Below are positions 1 through 6,901 of a DNA stretch of 9,632 nt, piece by piece. Origin of the DNA: Novosphingobium sp. (GTDB lineage: Bacteria > Pseudomonadota > Alphaproteobacteria > Sphingomonadales > Sphingomonadaceae); contig JAIXYF010000215.1 of assembly GCA_027490345.1 (NCBI GenBank), positions 1-9,632 on the forward strand. Direction: 5' to 3'. How positions within the stretch are numbered: the stretch's first letter is position 1; each line of letters opens with the position of its first letter. Made by a program: the position numbers and the translations under genes. The notes under the pieces were generated by a model. The model was not told the DNA's origin. It worked only from the letters and a program-made list of their open reading frames with translations, and did not search any database.

Positions 1-2
1 AG

Positions 3-1223
3 GAAGGCGGCAAGTGGATTGCCGTGGGTCTGATGAACCGGCCGGTGCGCGCGCTGGAGCAGAGCTTTCTGCGCACCAAGGCGGACGATTTGCGCAGTTT
101 CCTGCTGGTCGCAAACCTCAAGGCCAATGCCTCCAACAACACGCTGTTTGCCGACAGCAAGGGCGAGATCGCCTATCTCCACCCGCAGTTTGTGCCGCAG
201 CGGGATGACCGCTTCGATTGGCGCAAACCGGTGGATGGCAGCAATCCCGCCGCGCGCTGGGATGGCCTGCACAGTCTTGGCAGCCTGCCCAACGTGCTCA
301 AGCCCCAGAACGGCTGGGTCTTCAACGTCAACAATGCCCCGTGGAGCGCAGCCGGGGCCGAGAGCCCGAAGGCCGCCGGCTATCCGCGCTATATGGATCA
401 GGCCGGGCAGAACGCGCGCGATGCCCATGCCCGCGCGGTGCTGCAAGGCCGCCGCGATTTTACGCTCGATAGCCTGATGGCCGCGGCCTACGATCCGGCC
501 CTGCCCGCGTTCGACCGGCTGCTGCCCGCGCTGTTTGCCGCGCACGAGGCCGCGCCCGATGCCTTGCCCGACAGGAGCCGGGATGCACCGATCGCGCTGC
601 TCAAAGGCTGGGACCGCAAATGGGCCCTCGATTCCGCCGCCACCACGCTGGCTGTGGGCTATGCCGAAGCGCTCTGGGCGCGGGTTTCCACCAGCGCGGA
701 TGGCGATGAGGAAAGCCTGTGGGAGCGAATGACCGGCCGCGTCAGCGATGCCCAGCGCCTGGCCGCGCTTGATGATGCGGTGGACCGGCTCATCGGCGAT
801 TTCGGATCGTGGCACGTGCCTTGGGGCCAGATCAACCGCTACCAGCGCAACGACGGCGCGATCACGCAAGCGTTCAGCGATGCGAAGCCCAGCACGCCGA
901 TCCCCTTTGCCAGCGGCAACTGGGGCAGCCTCGCCTCATTCGGCGCAGCCCGCTATCCGGGCACCAAGCGGATGTATGGCACCAGCGGCAACAGCTTCGT
1001 TGCAGTGGTCGAATTCGGCCCCAAGGTCCGCGCCCGTGCGGTGAGCATCGGCGGGACAAGCGCCGACCCCGCCTCGCCTCATTTCGGCGATCAGGTGAGC
1101 CGCTATGCCAGCGGGAACCTGCGCGAGGTGTGGTTCTACCCCGAAGACCTCAAGGGGCATGTCGTCTCGACCAAGGTGCTGACCCGCATGCGGCCCAGTT
1201 CGTCGGCGCCCCCAGCCCCCTGA
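3..1223 (+). CDS. Penicillin/aculeacin acylase family protein (S45, Ntn-hydrolase), C-terminal part
   Basis: The frame is open to the left edge, so the start, signal peptide, alpha subunit and the catalytic N-terminal Ser of the beta subunit lie outside; 406 residues and the TGA stop are visible. The visible part reads like the beta subunit of periplasmic acylases that hydrolyse amide bonds of acyl side chains (aculeacin, penicillin, N-acyl-homoserine lactone acylases). Landmarks are the NNTLFADSKGEIAY stretch followed by RFDWRKPVDGS (about 135-240), VPWGQINRYQR (about 816-848), GTSGNSFVAVVEF (978-1016) and the closing block GGTSADPASPHFGDQ (1050-1094). The last is typical of this subfamily near its C-terminus. 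The protein ends in a Pro/Ser/Ala-rich tail. The acyl substrate cannot be deduced. ATG and GTG codons near position 24-35 are internal. The gene converges with the DUF5694 gene. Confidence 0.88.
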   Translation, partial: EGGKWIAVGLMNRPVRALEQSFLRTKADDLRSFLLVANLKANASNNTLFADSKGEIAYLHPQFVPQRDDRFDWRKPVDGSNPAARWDGLHSLGSLPNVLKPQNGWVFNVNNAPWSAAGAESPKAAGYPRYMDQAGQNARDAHARAVLQGRRDFTLDSLMAAAYDPALPAFDRLLPALFAAHEAAPDALPDRSRDAPIALLKGWDRKWALDSAATTLAVGYAEALWARVSTSADGDEESLWERMTGRVSDAQRLAALDDAVDRLIGDFGSWHVPWGQINRYQRNDGAITQAFSDAKPSTPIPFASGNWGSLASFGAARYPGTKRMYGTSGNSFVAVVEFGPKVRARAVSIGGTSADPASPHFGDQVSRYASGNLREVWFYPEDLKGHVVSTKVLTRMRPSSSAPPAP

Positions 1224-1276
1224 AGGGCAAGGGGGAGGCCATTGGCCAGCCGCCACGCCATCAGCGCCACCGGCCC

Positions 1277-1301
1277 GTGCCCTGTTGCAGGCAGCGGGCA
1301 C
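1277..1301. other. Weak hairpin in the acylase/DUF5694 convergent gap
   Basis: GTGCCC (1277-1282) pairs with GGGCAC (1296-1301) across a 13-nt loop. It lies 53 nt after the acylase stop in the 148-bp gap between convergent genes. No T-tract follows, so it is only a possible 3'-end structure for the acylase mRNA. A second direct repeat, GCGTTGAA at 1327-1334 and 1347-1354, is also in this gap; nothing else is recognisable there. Confidence 0.25.
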
Positions 1302-1354
1302 CAAGCGCCGCAGCCGCAAACCGCGCGCGTTGAACGAAACGCCGCTGCGTTGAA

Positions 1355-1392
1355 GCAGCCGCGAGAGGTGTTCAATGCGCCTTCGCGGCTGC
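1355..1392. terminator. Strong hairpin overlapping the 3' end of the DUF5694 gene
   Basis: GCAGCCGCGA (1355-1364) and TCGCGGCTGC (1383-1392) are a perfect 10-bp inverted repeat. With G1365 bulged, the stem continues for about five more pairs (1366-1370 with 1378-1382), leaving a 7-nt loop. The DUF5694 stop codon (1372-1374) straddles the top of the stem and the loop. A U-rich tail is missing on both strands (TTCAACGCAGC follows on the minus strand), so it is not a textbook intrinsic terminator. It could stop transcription or stabilise the ends of both convergent transcripts. Confidence 0.45.
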
Positions 1393-2205
1393 CGTCTTCA
1401 ACAGCGGCACCGGATCAACGGACACCACCCCGGGTGTCGCTGCTGCAAAATGGCGCAACCAGTAGCCATGGCCTGCCCCGTAGACGACCAGTACCCGGTC
1501 TCCCGGCCGCGCGATGGAAAGCAGTTTGGCCCAGATCTTGGCATTGCGCAGATACCACATGGCATTGAGATCAGCGCCCGCCTGATTGTTGTGATCGCCA
1601 ACCTGCAGCCAGGTGTAATAATCACGCATCGTGGTGTAGTTTGAACCGGTGTTCACGCGCATGAGCAGGTCAGCCACGCTTGCGGCTTTCTGATCGGCTT
1701 CGAACTTTGCGAGAGCTTGCTGCATTGCAGCATTGGGTTCATCCAGCAAGAGCTGCTGGCCAAAACGGCGCGCCGCATCCTGCAGCTTGTCGTAAGGAAA
1801 GTAGTCGGGCTCGCCTTGCGCTGGCTGTTCATCGATCCCGCTGACAACCTTCAGTCCGGCCAGATGAGCGATCCGAAAGCCGATCTGATCGATCTCGTTG
1901 GCTTCGGTCAGCAACCTTGCAGGCGTAAATGTGGCAAAGGAAGCAACCGCAAGATCAGGTGCGGTGCTCTCCATTTCGACCATGACCCGCGTGGGCTTGA
2001 AGGCCAGCAACGCCTGCGCGACGGCATCAAGCTGGCGCTGCTTTTCGGCAGTCAGCACGCTTTCGACCTTGATGTTGTTCACATCGAGGCCGGGATTGCC
2101 GAAATGATAGGAGCCAAGGATCATCACCTCGATGGGCGGTTCTGCCGCACAAGCAGGAGCAGCCAGCGCAAGCGATGCGAGCAGGATAAGCATTGATTTA
2201 AGCAT
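1372..2205 (-). CDS. DUF5694 domain-containing secreted protein
   Basis: A 277-residue protein resembling the DUF5694 family, which I relate to the TraB/GumN/EreA-like fold; its reaction is not established. A signal peptide of about 20 residues (basic Lys3, hydrophobic core, ACA before AEPP) predicts export to the periplasm. Conserved-looking elements in order are GSYHFGNPG (His34), RVMVEMES (Glu77), GIDEQP (Asp125), YLRNAKIW (about 218-225) and VYGAGHGYWL (His246). Histidine and acidic residues at such spacing suggest a metal or catalytic site, by analogy with the superfamily. The ATG at 2205 is preferred over an upstream in-frame start at 2235, because it gives a proper signal peptide and has AAGAGAA at 2212-2218, six bases upstream. 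The gene lies 62 bp downstream of the M2 peptidase gene on the same strand, so co-transcription is plausible. Confidence 0.82.
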   Translation of the reverse strand: MLKSMLILLASLALAAPACAAEPPIEVMILGSYHFGNPGLDVNNIKVESVLTAEKQRQLDAVAQALLAFKPTRVMVEMESTAPDLAVASFATFTPARLLTEANEIDQIGFRIAHLAGLKVVSGIDEQPAQGEPDYFPYDKLQDAARRFGQQLLLDEPNAAMQQALAKFEADQKAASVADLLMRVNTGSNYTTMRDYYTWLQVGDHNNQAGADLNAMWYLRNAKIWAKLLSIARPGDRVLVVYGAGHGYWLRHFAAATPGVVSVDPVPLLKTAAAKAH

Positions 2206-2225
2206 CGTCGGTTCTCTTGGCTGAA

Positions 2226-2241
2226 AAGCACGCATGTGCCC
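2226..2241 (-). other. Very short hairpin with TTTT between M2 and DUF5694 genes
   Basis: On the minus strand GCAC-ATGC-GTGC is followed by TTTT (read from 2239 down to 2224). Only four Watson-Crick pairs, plus two possible G-U pairs, form the stem. It could attenuate read-through from the M2 gene into the DUF5694 gene, but it is too weak to call a terminator with confidence. Confidence 0.2.
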
Positions 2242-2267
2242 GGGTCAGATGCGGAATGGAGCTTCTC

Positions 2268-4109
2268 TCACCACCCGCAATTCTGGCCCTTGTTCTGCGC
2301 CTCCAGCCACTTCTGCAGCGGGGCGAAATAACGGATCATCGCCTTGCCGCTCATTTCGCGGCTGCCGGTGAAGGCCTCCAGCGCATCGGGCCATGGCTTG
2401 CTGGCGCCCATGCTCAGCATCGCGTTCAGCTTAGCGCCGACAGCCTTGTTGCCATAGAAGCTGCAGCGGTGAAGCGGGCCTTTCCAGCCGGCTTCGCGGC
2501 AGGCCGCTTCATAGAACTGGAACTGCAGCACGCGCGCCAGGAAATAGCGCGTGTAGGGCACGACGGCGGGGATGTGATACTTCGCACCGGCATCGAAGGC
2601 ATCGGCGGGCCGTTCGGCGGGGGGCACGATGCCCTGATATTCGCGGCGCATCTGGGTCCACGAAGTGCCGTAGGCCTCGGGCTTGATCTTGCCGCTGAAC
2701 ACCTGCCAGCGCCAGCGATCGATCAGCAGGCCGAAGGGCAGGAACGCCACCTTGTCCATCGCTTGGCGCAGCAGCAGGCCGGTGTCCTTGTCAGCCGCAG
2801 GCACCTTGGCCCGGTCCAGCAAGCCGATCTGGACAAGGTATTCCGGCGTGATCGAAAGCGCCATGGTATCGCCGATGGCTTCATGGAAACCGTCGTTTGC
2901 GCCTTCCATGTAATAGCGCGAAGGCTGCTGGTTATAGACGCGCTGGTAGTAGTTGTGGCCAAGCTCGTGGTGGATCGTCACGAAATCATCGCCGTTGACC
3001 TTGGTGAACCTCTTGATGAGCAGGTCGTCCTTGTTGTCGATATCCCACGCCGAGGCATGGCAGATCACTTCGCGGCCCTGCGGCTTCACGATCTGCGAGC
3101 GCGCCCAGAACGTATCGGGCAAAGGCGCAAGGCCAAGCGAGGTGTAGAAGGCCTCCCCCGCCCGAACCATCTTCATCGGATCATAGCCCTTGGCCACCAG
3201 CAGATCGGTGACATCAAAGCCCAGATCGCCCGCACCCTTGGGCGCGACGATGTTATAGATATTGCCCCATTCCTGCGCCCACATATTGCCCAGCAGATCG
3301 GCGCGGATCGGGCCTGTCTTTGCCTGGACCGCATCGCCGTATGTCTCGTTCAGCTTGGTGCGGGTGTAGCAGTGCAGCTGCACGTAGAGCGGCTTGACCT
3401 CGTTCCAGATTTTCTGGGTCAGCGCCGCAAAGGCGTCGGGGTCCATGTCATAGTTCGAACGCCACAGCGCGCCCGTATCGGCAAAGCCTAGTTCCTGCGC
3501 GCCGGCATTGGAAAGCTCCACCAGCCGCGCATAATCGGCCTTCATCGGCTTGCCGACGCTGTCGTGCCAGGAAAGCCACATTTCCTTGAGGTTATCAGGA
3601 TTGCGATTGGTGCCCATCGCTTCCTCGATGTCGCTGCCGTTGATCGCTGCGCCGTTCAGCGTGCCACGCCCCTTGCCATAGAGGCCCTGGATGCGCGCCT
3701 GGCGCATGCCGAATTCGTCTGCCGCACCGGGGGTGGTGGGCACCGGGCTGGTGATCTGCGTGCGCATCATCACCAGCTTGCGCTGGTCCTGCGCCGTCAG
3801 GCCGGGAACTTTGGCCATGCGCGCGGCCTCTGCCGCGGTTTTCACCATCAGCGTGTTGGACGCCGCGTTAGAGGCCGCGACAAGCGCTTCGGTATCGTCG
3901 GTAATGTTGGTTTCATAGACCCACGCCGTGCGGCCGGCGCGCACGGTCTCATCGAAATAGGCCTGATCGGCGGCCTTGATCCACGCCTGCGCGGCGGCTG
4001 CTTCGGGTGCGGCTGCTTCGGGTGCAGCCTGCTGGGCCAGCGCCGGGGCGGCAATGCTGGCAGCGGCCACAGCGGCGAGGGAAACGGCAAAGGCCATCGG
4101 CGTTTTCAT
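2268..4109 (-). CDS. M2 family zinc peptidyl-dipeptidase (angiotensin-converting enzyme homologue)
   Basis: A 613-residue exported metallopeptidase that, as known for M2 enzymes, should release C-terminal dipeptides from peptides. The signal peptide ends at about ALA25. The zinc site is HELGH (His381, Glu382, His385), with third ligand Glu410 in GFHEAIGD. The ACE catalytic and substrate-binding set is present: His351-Ala-Ser-Ala354, Lys510, His512, Tyr519 and Tyr522 in KYHIPAVVPYTRYF. Chloride-site equivalents Trp484/Arg488 and Arg521 are also kept. Cys537 and Cys549 match one ACE disulfide, while Cys350 has lost its usual partner (Phe368). Length is close to a single ACE catalytic domain. 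The start at 4109 is supported by the signal peptide and GGAGAG at 4118-4123, eight bases away; longer in-frame starts run back into the hydrolase gene. An APEAA duplication follows the signal peptide. It is probably read with the upstream alpha/beta hydrolase (83-nt gap) and the downstream DUF5694 gene. Confidence 0.95.
   Translation of the reverse strand: MKTPMAFAVSLAAVAAASIAAPALAQQAAPEAAAPEAAAAQAWIKAADQAYFDETVRAGRTAWVYETNITDDTEALVAASNAASNTLMVKTAAEAARMAKVPGLTAQDQRKLVMMRTQITSPVPTTPGAADEFGMRQARIQGLYGKGRGTLNGAAINGSDIEEAMGTNRNPDNLKEMWLSWHDSVGKPMKADYARLVELSNAGAQELGFADTGALWRSNYDMDPDAFAALTQKIWNEVKPLYVQLHCYTRTKLNETYGDAVQAKTGPIRADLLGNMWAQEWGNIYNIVAPKGAGDLGFDVTDLLVAKGYDPMKMVRAGEAFYTSLGLAPLPDTFWARSQIVKPQGREVICHASAWDIDNKDDLLIKRFTKVNGDDFVTIHHELGHNYYQRVYNQQPSRYYMEGANDGFHEAIGDTMALSITPEYLVQIGLLDRAKVPAADKDTGLLLRQAMDKVAFLPFGLLIDRWRWQVFSGKIKPEAYGTSWTQMRREYQGIVPPAERPADAFDAGAKYHIPAVVPYTRYFLARVLQFQFYEAACREAGWKGPLHRCSFYGNKAVGAKLNAMLSMGASKPWPDALEAFTGSREMSGKAMIRYFAPLQKWLEAQNKGQNCGW
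3996..4025 (-). repeat. Perfect 15-bp tandem duplication in the M2 peptidase N-terminus
   Basis: The unit GGCTGCTTCGGGTGC occurs twice back to back (3996-4010 and 4011-4025, plus-strand reading). It encodes APEAAAPEAA directly after the signal peptide, forming an Ala/Pro/Glu linker before the catalytic domain. Being in frame, it only changes linker length and probably arose by slippage. Confidence 0.85.
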
Positions 4110-4117
4110 GGGACTGG

Positions 4118-4123
4118 CTCTCC
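4118..4123 (-). promoter_or_regulatory. Shine-Dalgarno of the M2 peptidase gene
   Basis: GGAGAG on the minus strand, eight bases before the ATG at 4109. It decides the start of the M2 gene. Its first G is also the last base of an adjacent hairpin stem. Confidence 0.7.
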
Positions 4124-4165
4124 GGCAGGGGCAATTGGGCTGCGCTAAAAGGCAAGCCCCTGCCG
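4123..4165 (-). promoter_or_regulatory. 10-bp hairpin abutting the M2 ribosome binding site
   Basis: CGGCAGGGGC (4123-4132) and GCCCCTGCCG (4156-4165) are perfectly complementary around a 23-nt loop. In the hydrolase-to-M2 mRNA the stem ends right at the Shine-Dalgarno and takes in its first base. There is no U-run afterwards, so termination is unlikely. A translational control or mRNA-stabilising hairpin is possible; the function is inferred from position only. Confidence 0.45.
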
Positions 4166-4192
4166 CCACCGTTAGCCGCGCGAAAAGCCGCG

Positions 4193-4948
4193 TCAAGCGG
4201 TCAGAAATGAAACCAGTTCGGCGCCCAAAGCGGGTTCGGTCACGCAGCTCATATGCGTGCCAGGAATGGCCGCGCGGCGCGCAGCGGGAAGCGCTGCGGC
4301 AAGGCGGTCCGCGCTGCCGTTGTCGTCGTCCTTGTCGCCGCACAAGACCAGTGTGGGCATGGTGATCGCGGCAAGCGCTTCGGGCGGGGTATCTTCCATC
4401 GCGCCGATAAGGAGGCGCGCAGCGACAGGATCGATGCCCATCGTCTTCAGAAACTGCTGCGCCGCATAAGCCGGATCGCCGGGTCGGATCGTGGGGAAGC
4501 GGTCCAGCATATCACGGAAAAACTGCTGGCGGCCCGCCCATCCGGCAAGGCCTTCAAGGCCCATGCCCGAAAGCACGAGACGGCGGGGCCTTGCCCCCGC
4601 AATGACGGCGCGGGCTGCCGTGCGCGAGCCGAGCGAGAAGCCGACGAGATCGTAATCGCCAAGCGCCAGATGCGCGATCAGGGCTTCGAGATCGCGCGCC
4701 AGCACATCGGGCGGATAAGCTGCGGGATCATGCGGCGCCGCGCTCATCCCGTGGGCGCGCAGATCGGGCATCAGGCACAGGAACCCGGCGGCAGCCAGCT
4801 GCGCGGCGGTGCCGAACTTGATCCAGTTGACATGGGCGGAGGAGAACAGACCGTGGATCAGGATGACGGGCCTGCCGCCGCCCCCTTCCGGTCCCATGCG
4901 GTGCAGCGCCAGCGGGGCGCCATCGAAGCCGGGGAAGGTCTCGCTCAT
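4193..4948 (-). CDS. Alpha/beta hydrolase fold protein
   Basis: A 251-residue soluble alpha/beta hydrolase without a signal peptide, so probably cytoplasmic. Visible elements are the oxyanion-side HG motif in VILIHGLF (His32-Gly33), the PDLRAHGMS motif (61-69), the nucleophile elbow GFSLGS with Ser105, a probable acid in CGDKDD (Asp207) and the catalytic His232 in PGTHMS. Such enzymes hydrolyse esters, lactones or similar bonds; the substrate cannot be told from sequence. The ATG overlaps the stop of the upstream TauE gene by four bases (ATGA, 4945-4948), implying translational coupling. The reading frame starts cleanly there, so the start is well fixed. Confidence 0.9.
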   Translation of the reverse strand: MSETFPGFDGAPLALHRMGPEGGGGRPVILIHGLFSSAHVNWIKFGTAAQLAAAGFLCLMPDLRAHGMSAAPHDPAAYPPDVLARDLEALIAHLALGDYDLVGFSLGSRTAARAVIAGARPRRLVLSGMGLEGLAGWAGRQQFFRDMLDRFPTIRPGDPAYAAQQFLKTMGIDPVAARLLIGAMEDTPPEALAAITMPTLVLCGDKDDDNGSADRLAAALPAARRAAIPGTHMSCVTEPALGAELVSFLTA

Positions 4949-5727
4949 TGGGTCAGCAGCCGGATGCCGGAGACCATCAGGACCGCCGCCAGCGCCGGGC
5001 GCAGCACATGATCGGGCGAGCGGGCCGAGAGCATGCTTCCGATCACGGCGCCGGGCAGCGAGCCGACCAGCAGGCTGGCCAGCAGGCCGAAATCGACATC
5101 GCCGATCACCCAGTGGCCAAGGCCGGCCACCATGGTCAGCGGCACGGCATGGGCAATATCGGTGCCGACAATCCTCGCCACGCGCAGCGCGGGATAGAGC
5201 ATCAGCAGCACGGTGACACCAATCGCCCCCGCGCCTACCGAAGTGATCGACACCGCAACGCCCAGCAGCGCCCCCAGCAGCACCGTGGGGATCAGGGCCT
5301 GCCGATCATCCAGCCGCTCGTGCTGCTTGGCCATCACGGCAAGCTGCTTTTGCAACAGCGTGGCAATCGATGTGACGATCAGCATGCCGCCCAGGCAATT
5401 GAGAATGAGGTGGCTGGAATCCTTGCTGAGCTTGCCCATGTCCGACATCACGAACAGCGTGACGATGGCGGCGGGAACGCTGCCCATCGCCAGGCGGCGC
5501 ATGATATGCCAATCCACCGTCTCGCGCTTGCCGTGGACCGCCGAGCCCACGATCTTGGTGACAGAGGCAAACAGCAGATCAGTGCCGACGGCCGTGCCGG
5601 GGGAAATGCCGAACAGCAGCACGAGGATCGGCGTCATCAGCGAACCGCCGCCAACGCCCGTCAGCCCGACAAGGAAACCCACCAGGAGCCCCGCAACGCC
5701 GTGCAGCAGATCGAAATGAGCCAGCAT
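4945..5727 (-). CDS. TauE/SafE family membrane permease
   Basis: A 260-residue inner-membrane protein of the TauE/SafE (DUF81) family, whose characterised members export sulfite, sulfoacetate or related organosulfur anions; the substrate here is unknown. The sequence shows the family's internal duplication. GLTGVGGGSLMTP (21-33) with VGTD (47-50) in the first half is echoed by SVGAGAIGVTVL (163-174) with VGTD (187-190) in the second. About eight hydrophobic segments are visible, with a polar, charged stretch at 125-144 between the halves. The ATG at 5727 is chosen because it opens the first membrane segment after a G-rich Shine-Dalgarno (G-run at 5734-5739). A longer reading would need a TTG inside an inverted repeat. 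The stop overlaps the hydrolase start. Confidence 0.9.
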   Translation of the reverse strand: MLAHFDLLHGVAGLLVGFLVGLTGVGGGSLMTPILVLLFGISPGTAVGTDLLFASVTKIVGSAVHGKRETVDWHIMRRLAMGSVPAAIVTLFVMSDMGKLSKDSSHLILNCLGGMLIVTSIATLLQKQLAVMAKQHERLDDRQALIPTVLLGALLGVAVSITSVGAGAIGVTVLLMLYPALRVARIVGTDIAHAVPLTMVAGLGHWVIGDVDFGLLASLLVGSLPGAVIGSMLSARSPDHVLRPALAAVLMVSGIRLLTQ

Positions 5728-5802
5728 GTCGTTCCCCCCGCCGGAAGCCCGTGATCGGATCCCCTCAAGCTGGAGGAGAGTTAAAGCGCACGGCCACCCG
5801 AC

Positions 5803-5848
5803 GCAACCCAAGAAACTCTATTGGATTAGTAGAATAATCTTGGGTTGC
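5803..5848. repeat. 11-bp inverted repeat with AT-rich loop between asd and tauE
   Basis: GCAACCCAAGA (5803-5813) and TCTTGGGTTGC (5838-5848) are perfect reverse complements around a 24-nt AT-rich centre, in which TCTA (5817-5820) can also pair with TAGA (5830-5833). It starts 17 bp beyond the asd stop and lies 76 bp upstream of the tauE start. On the asd transcript no U-run follows the stem, so it is not a standard terminator. It may be an asd 3'-end stabiliser, or an operator or leader element for the permease/hydrolase pair. Confidence 0.55.
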
Positions 5849-5864
5849 TGGCGGATCAGCCGGT

Positions 5865-6890
5865 TCAGCCTTTCTTGAGGTGGCGGCGGCCGAGGAGTTC
5901 GGCGATCTGGACCGCGTTGAGCGCGGCACCCTTGCGCAAGTTATCCGAAACGCACCACAACGAAAGCCCGCTGTCCACCGTCGGGTCTTCGCGCACGCGG
6001 CTGATGAAGGTGGCGAAATCGCCGACGCATTCGATGGGCGTCACGTAGCCCCCGTCCTCGCGCTTGTCGATCAGCATCACGCCGGGGGCTTCGCGCAGGA
6101 TGTCCTGCGCCTGCTTGGCGGAGATTTCCTCTTCAAACTCGATGTTGATCGCCTCGGAATGGCCGACAAACACGGGCACGCGCACGCACGTGGCGGTGAG
6201 CTTGATCTTCGGATCGAGGATCTTCTTGGTCTCGGCGACCATCTTCCATTCTTCCTTGGTCGAACCATCATCAAGGAAGCTGTCGATGTGCGGGATCACG
6301 TTGAAGGCGATCTGCTTGGTGAACTTGCGCGGCTCTACGGAATCGCCGACGAAAATCGCGCGGCTCTGCTCGAACAGCTCGTCCATGCCTTCCTTGCCCG
6401 CGCCGGAAACCGACTGGTAGGTGGCGACGACGACGCGCTTGATCTTTGCCACATCATGCAGCGGCTTGAGCGCCACGACCATCTGCGCGGTGGAGCAATT
6501 GGGATTGGCGATGATGTTGCGGGCGGTATAGCCGTCGATCGCGTCCGGGTTCACCTCGGGCACGATCAGCGGCACATCGGGGTCCATCCGGTAGAGCGAC
6601 GAATTGTCGATCACCACGCAGCCTGCCGCCGCCGCGCGCGGAGCATGGACTTTGGTGGCGGTGCTGCCAATGGCGAAAAGGGCGATGTCCCAGCCGGAAA
6701 AATCGAAATTGTCGATGTTCTGGACCTTGAGCATCCGGCCCGTTTCGCCAAATTCGATCTCGCTACCTTGCGAGCGCGAGGAGGCCAGCACCGCGATCTC
6801 TGCGATCGGGAACTCGCGCTCGGCCAGGATGCTGAGCATTTCGCGCCCGACATTGCCGGTCGCGCCTGCGACCACTACCCGGTAACCCAT
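5865..6890 (-). CDS. asd: Aspartate-semialdehyde dehydrogenase
   Basis: A 341-residue cytoplasmic enzyme that reduces L-aspartyl-4-phosphate to aspartate semialdehyde with NADPH. This is the branch step to lysine, diaminopimelate, threonine and methionine. The dinucleotide-binding loop is GATGNVG (9-15). SSRSQG (38-43) is the expected NADP 2'-phosphate region. The catalytic Cys132 sits in NPNCST, with Gln159 in YQSVSGAGKEG, and Arg237 and His244 in RVPVFVGHSE. The C-terminal NLRKGAALNAVQIAELL block is also typical. Length matches the family. The ATG at 6890 has GGAG at 6898-6901 with a 7-nt spacer; a TTG two codons upstream would sit on top of that site and is rejected. It is transcribed away from the RTX gene; the permease gene follows after 137 bp. 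Confidence 0.97.
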   Translation of the reverse strand: MGYRVVVAGATGNVGREMLSILAEREFPIAEIAVLASSRSQGSEIEFGETGRMLKVQNIDNFDFSGWDIALFAIGSTATKVHAPRAAAAGCVVIDNSSLYRMDPDVPLIVPEVNPDAIDGYTARNIIANPNCSTAQMVVALKPLHDVAKIKRVVVATYQSVSGAGKEGMDELFEQSRAIFVGDSVEPRKFTKQIAFNVIPHIDSFLDDGSTKEEWKMVAETKKILDPKIKLTATCVRVPVFVGHSEAINIEFEEEISAKQAQDILREAPGVMLIDKREDGGYVTPIECVGDFATFISRVREDPTVDSGLSLWCVSDNLRKGAALNAVQIAELLGRRHLKKG

Positions 6891-6897
6891 TTGCAAT

Positions 6898-6901
6898 CTC
6901 C
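6898..6901 (-). promoter_or_regulatory. Shine-Dalgarno of asd
   Basis: GGAG on the minus strand, seven bases before ATG 6890. It fixes the asd start at the ATG and excludes the TTG at 6896. Confidence 0.65.

Noticed and set aside
2217..3491. Long plus-strand reading frame (424 codons) opposite the M2 peptidase gene
   Set aside because: It lies antisense to a gene with a complete ACE motif set. Its translation is His/Arg/Ala-rich without recognisable domains, the usual effect of a GC-rich third-position bias.
3996..4025. 15-bp tandem repeat considered as a CRISPR or regulatory repeat
   Set aside because: Only two units, in frame inside the M2 coding region, encoding a simple Ala/Pro/Glu linker.
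4110..4343. Longer M2 peptidase start giving 691 residues
   Set aside because: The extra 78 residues are Arg-rich, run into the hydrolase gene and would bury the clear signal peptide and ribosome binding site.
4948..5754. Plus-strand reading frame opposite tauE, rich in Gln, His and Arg
   Set aside because: Composition is the antisense of hydrophobic codons in a membrane protein; the tauE frame explains the region.
5728..5811. Longer tauE start at a TTG inside the inverted repeat
   Set aside because: The extension has no ribosome binding site, and ATG 5727 directly precedes the first membrane segment behind a G-rich site.
5803..5848. Inverted repeat considered as the end of a small transposable element
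   Set aside because: The arms enclose only 24 nt, there is no flanking target duplication that I can see, and no transposase is nearby.
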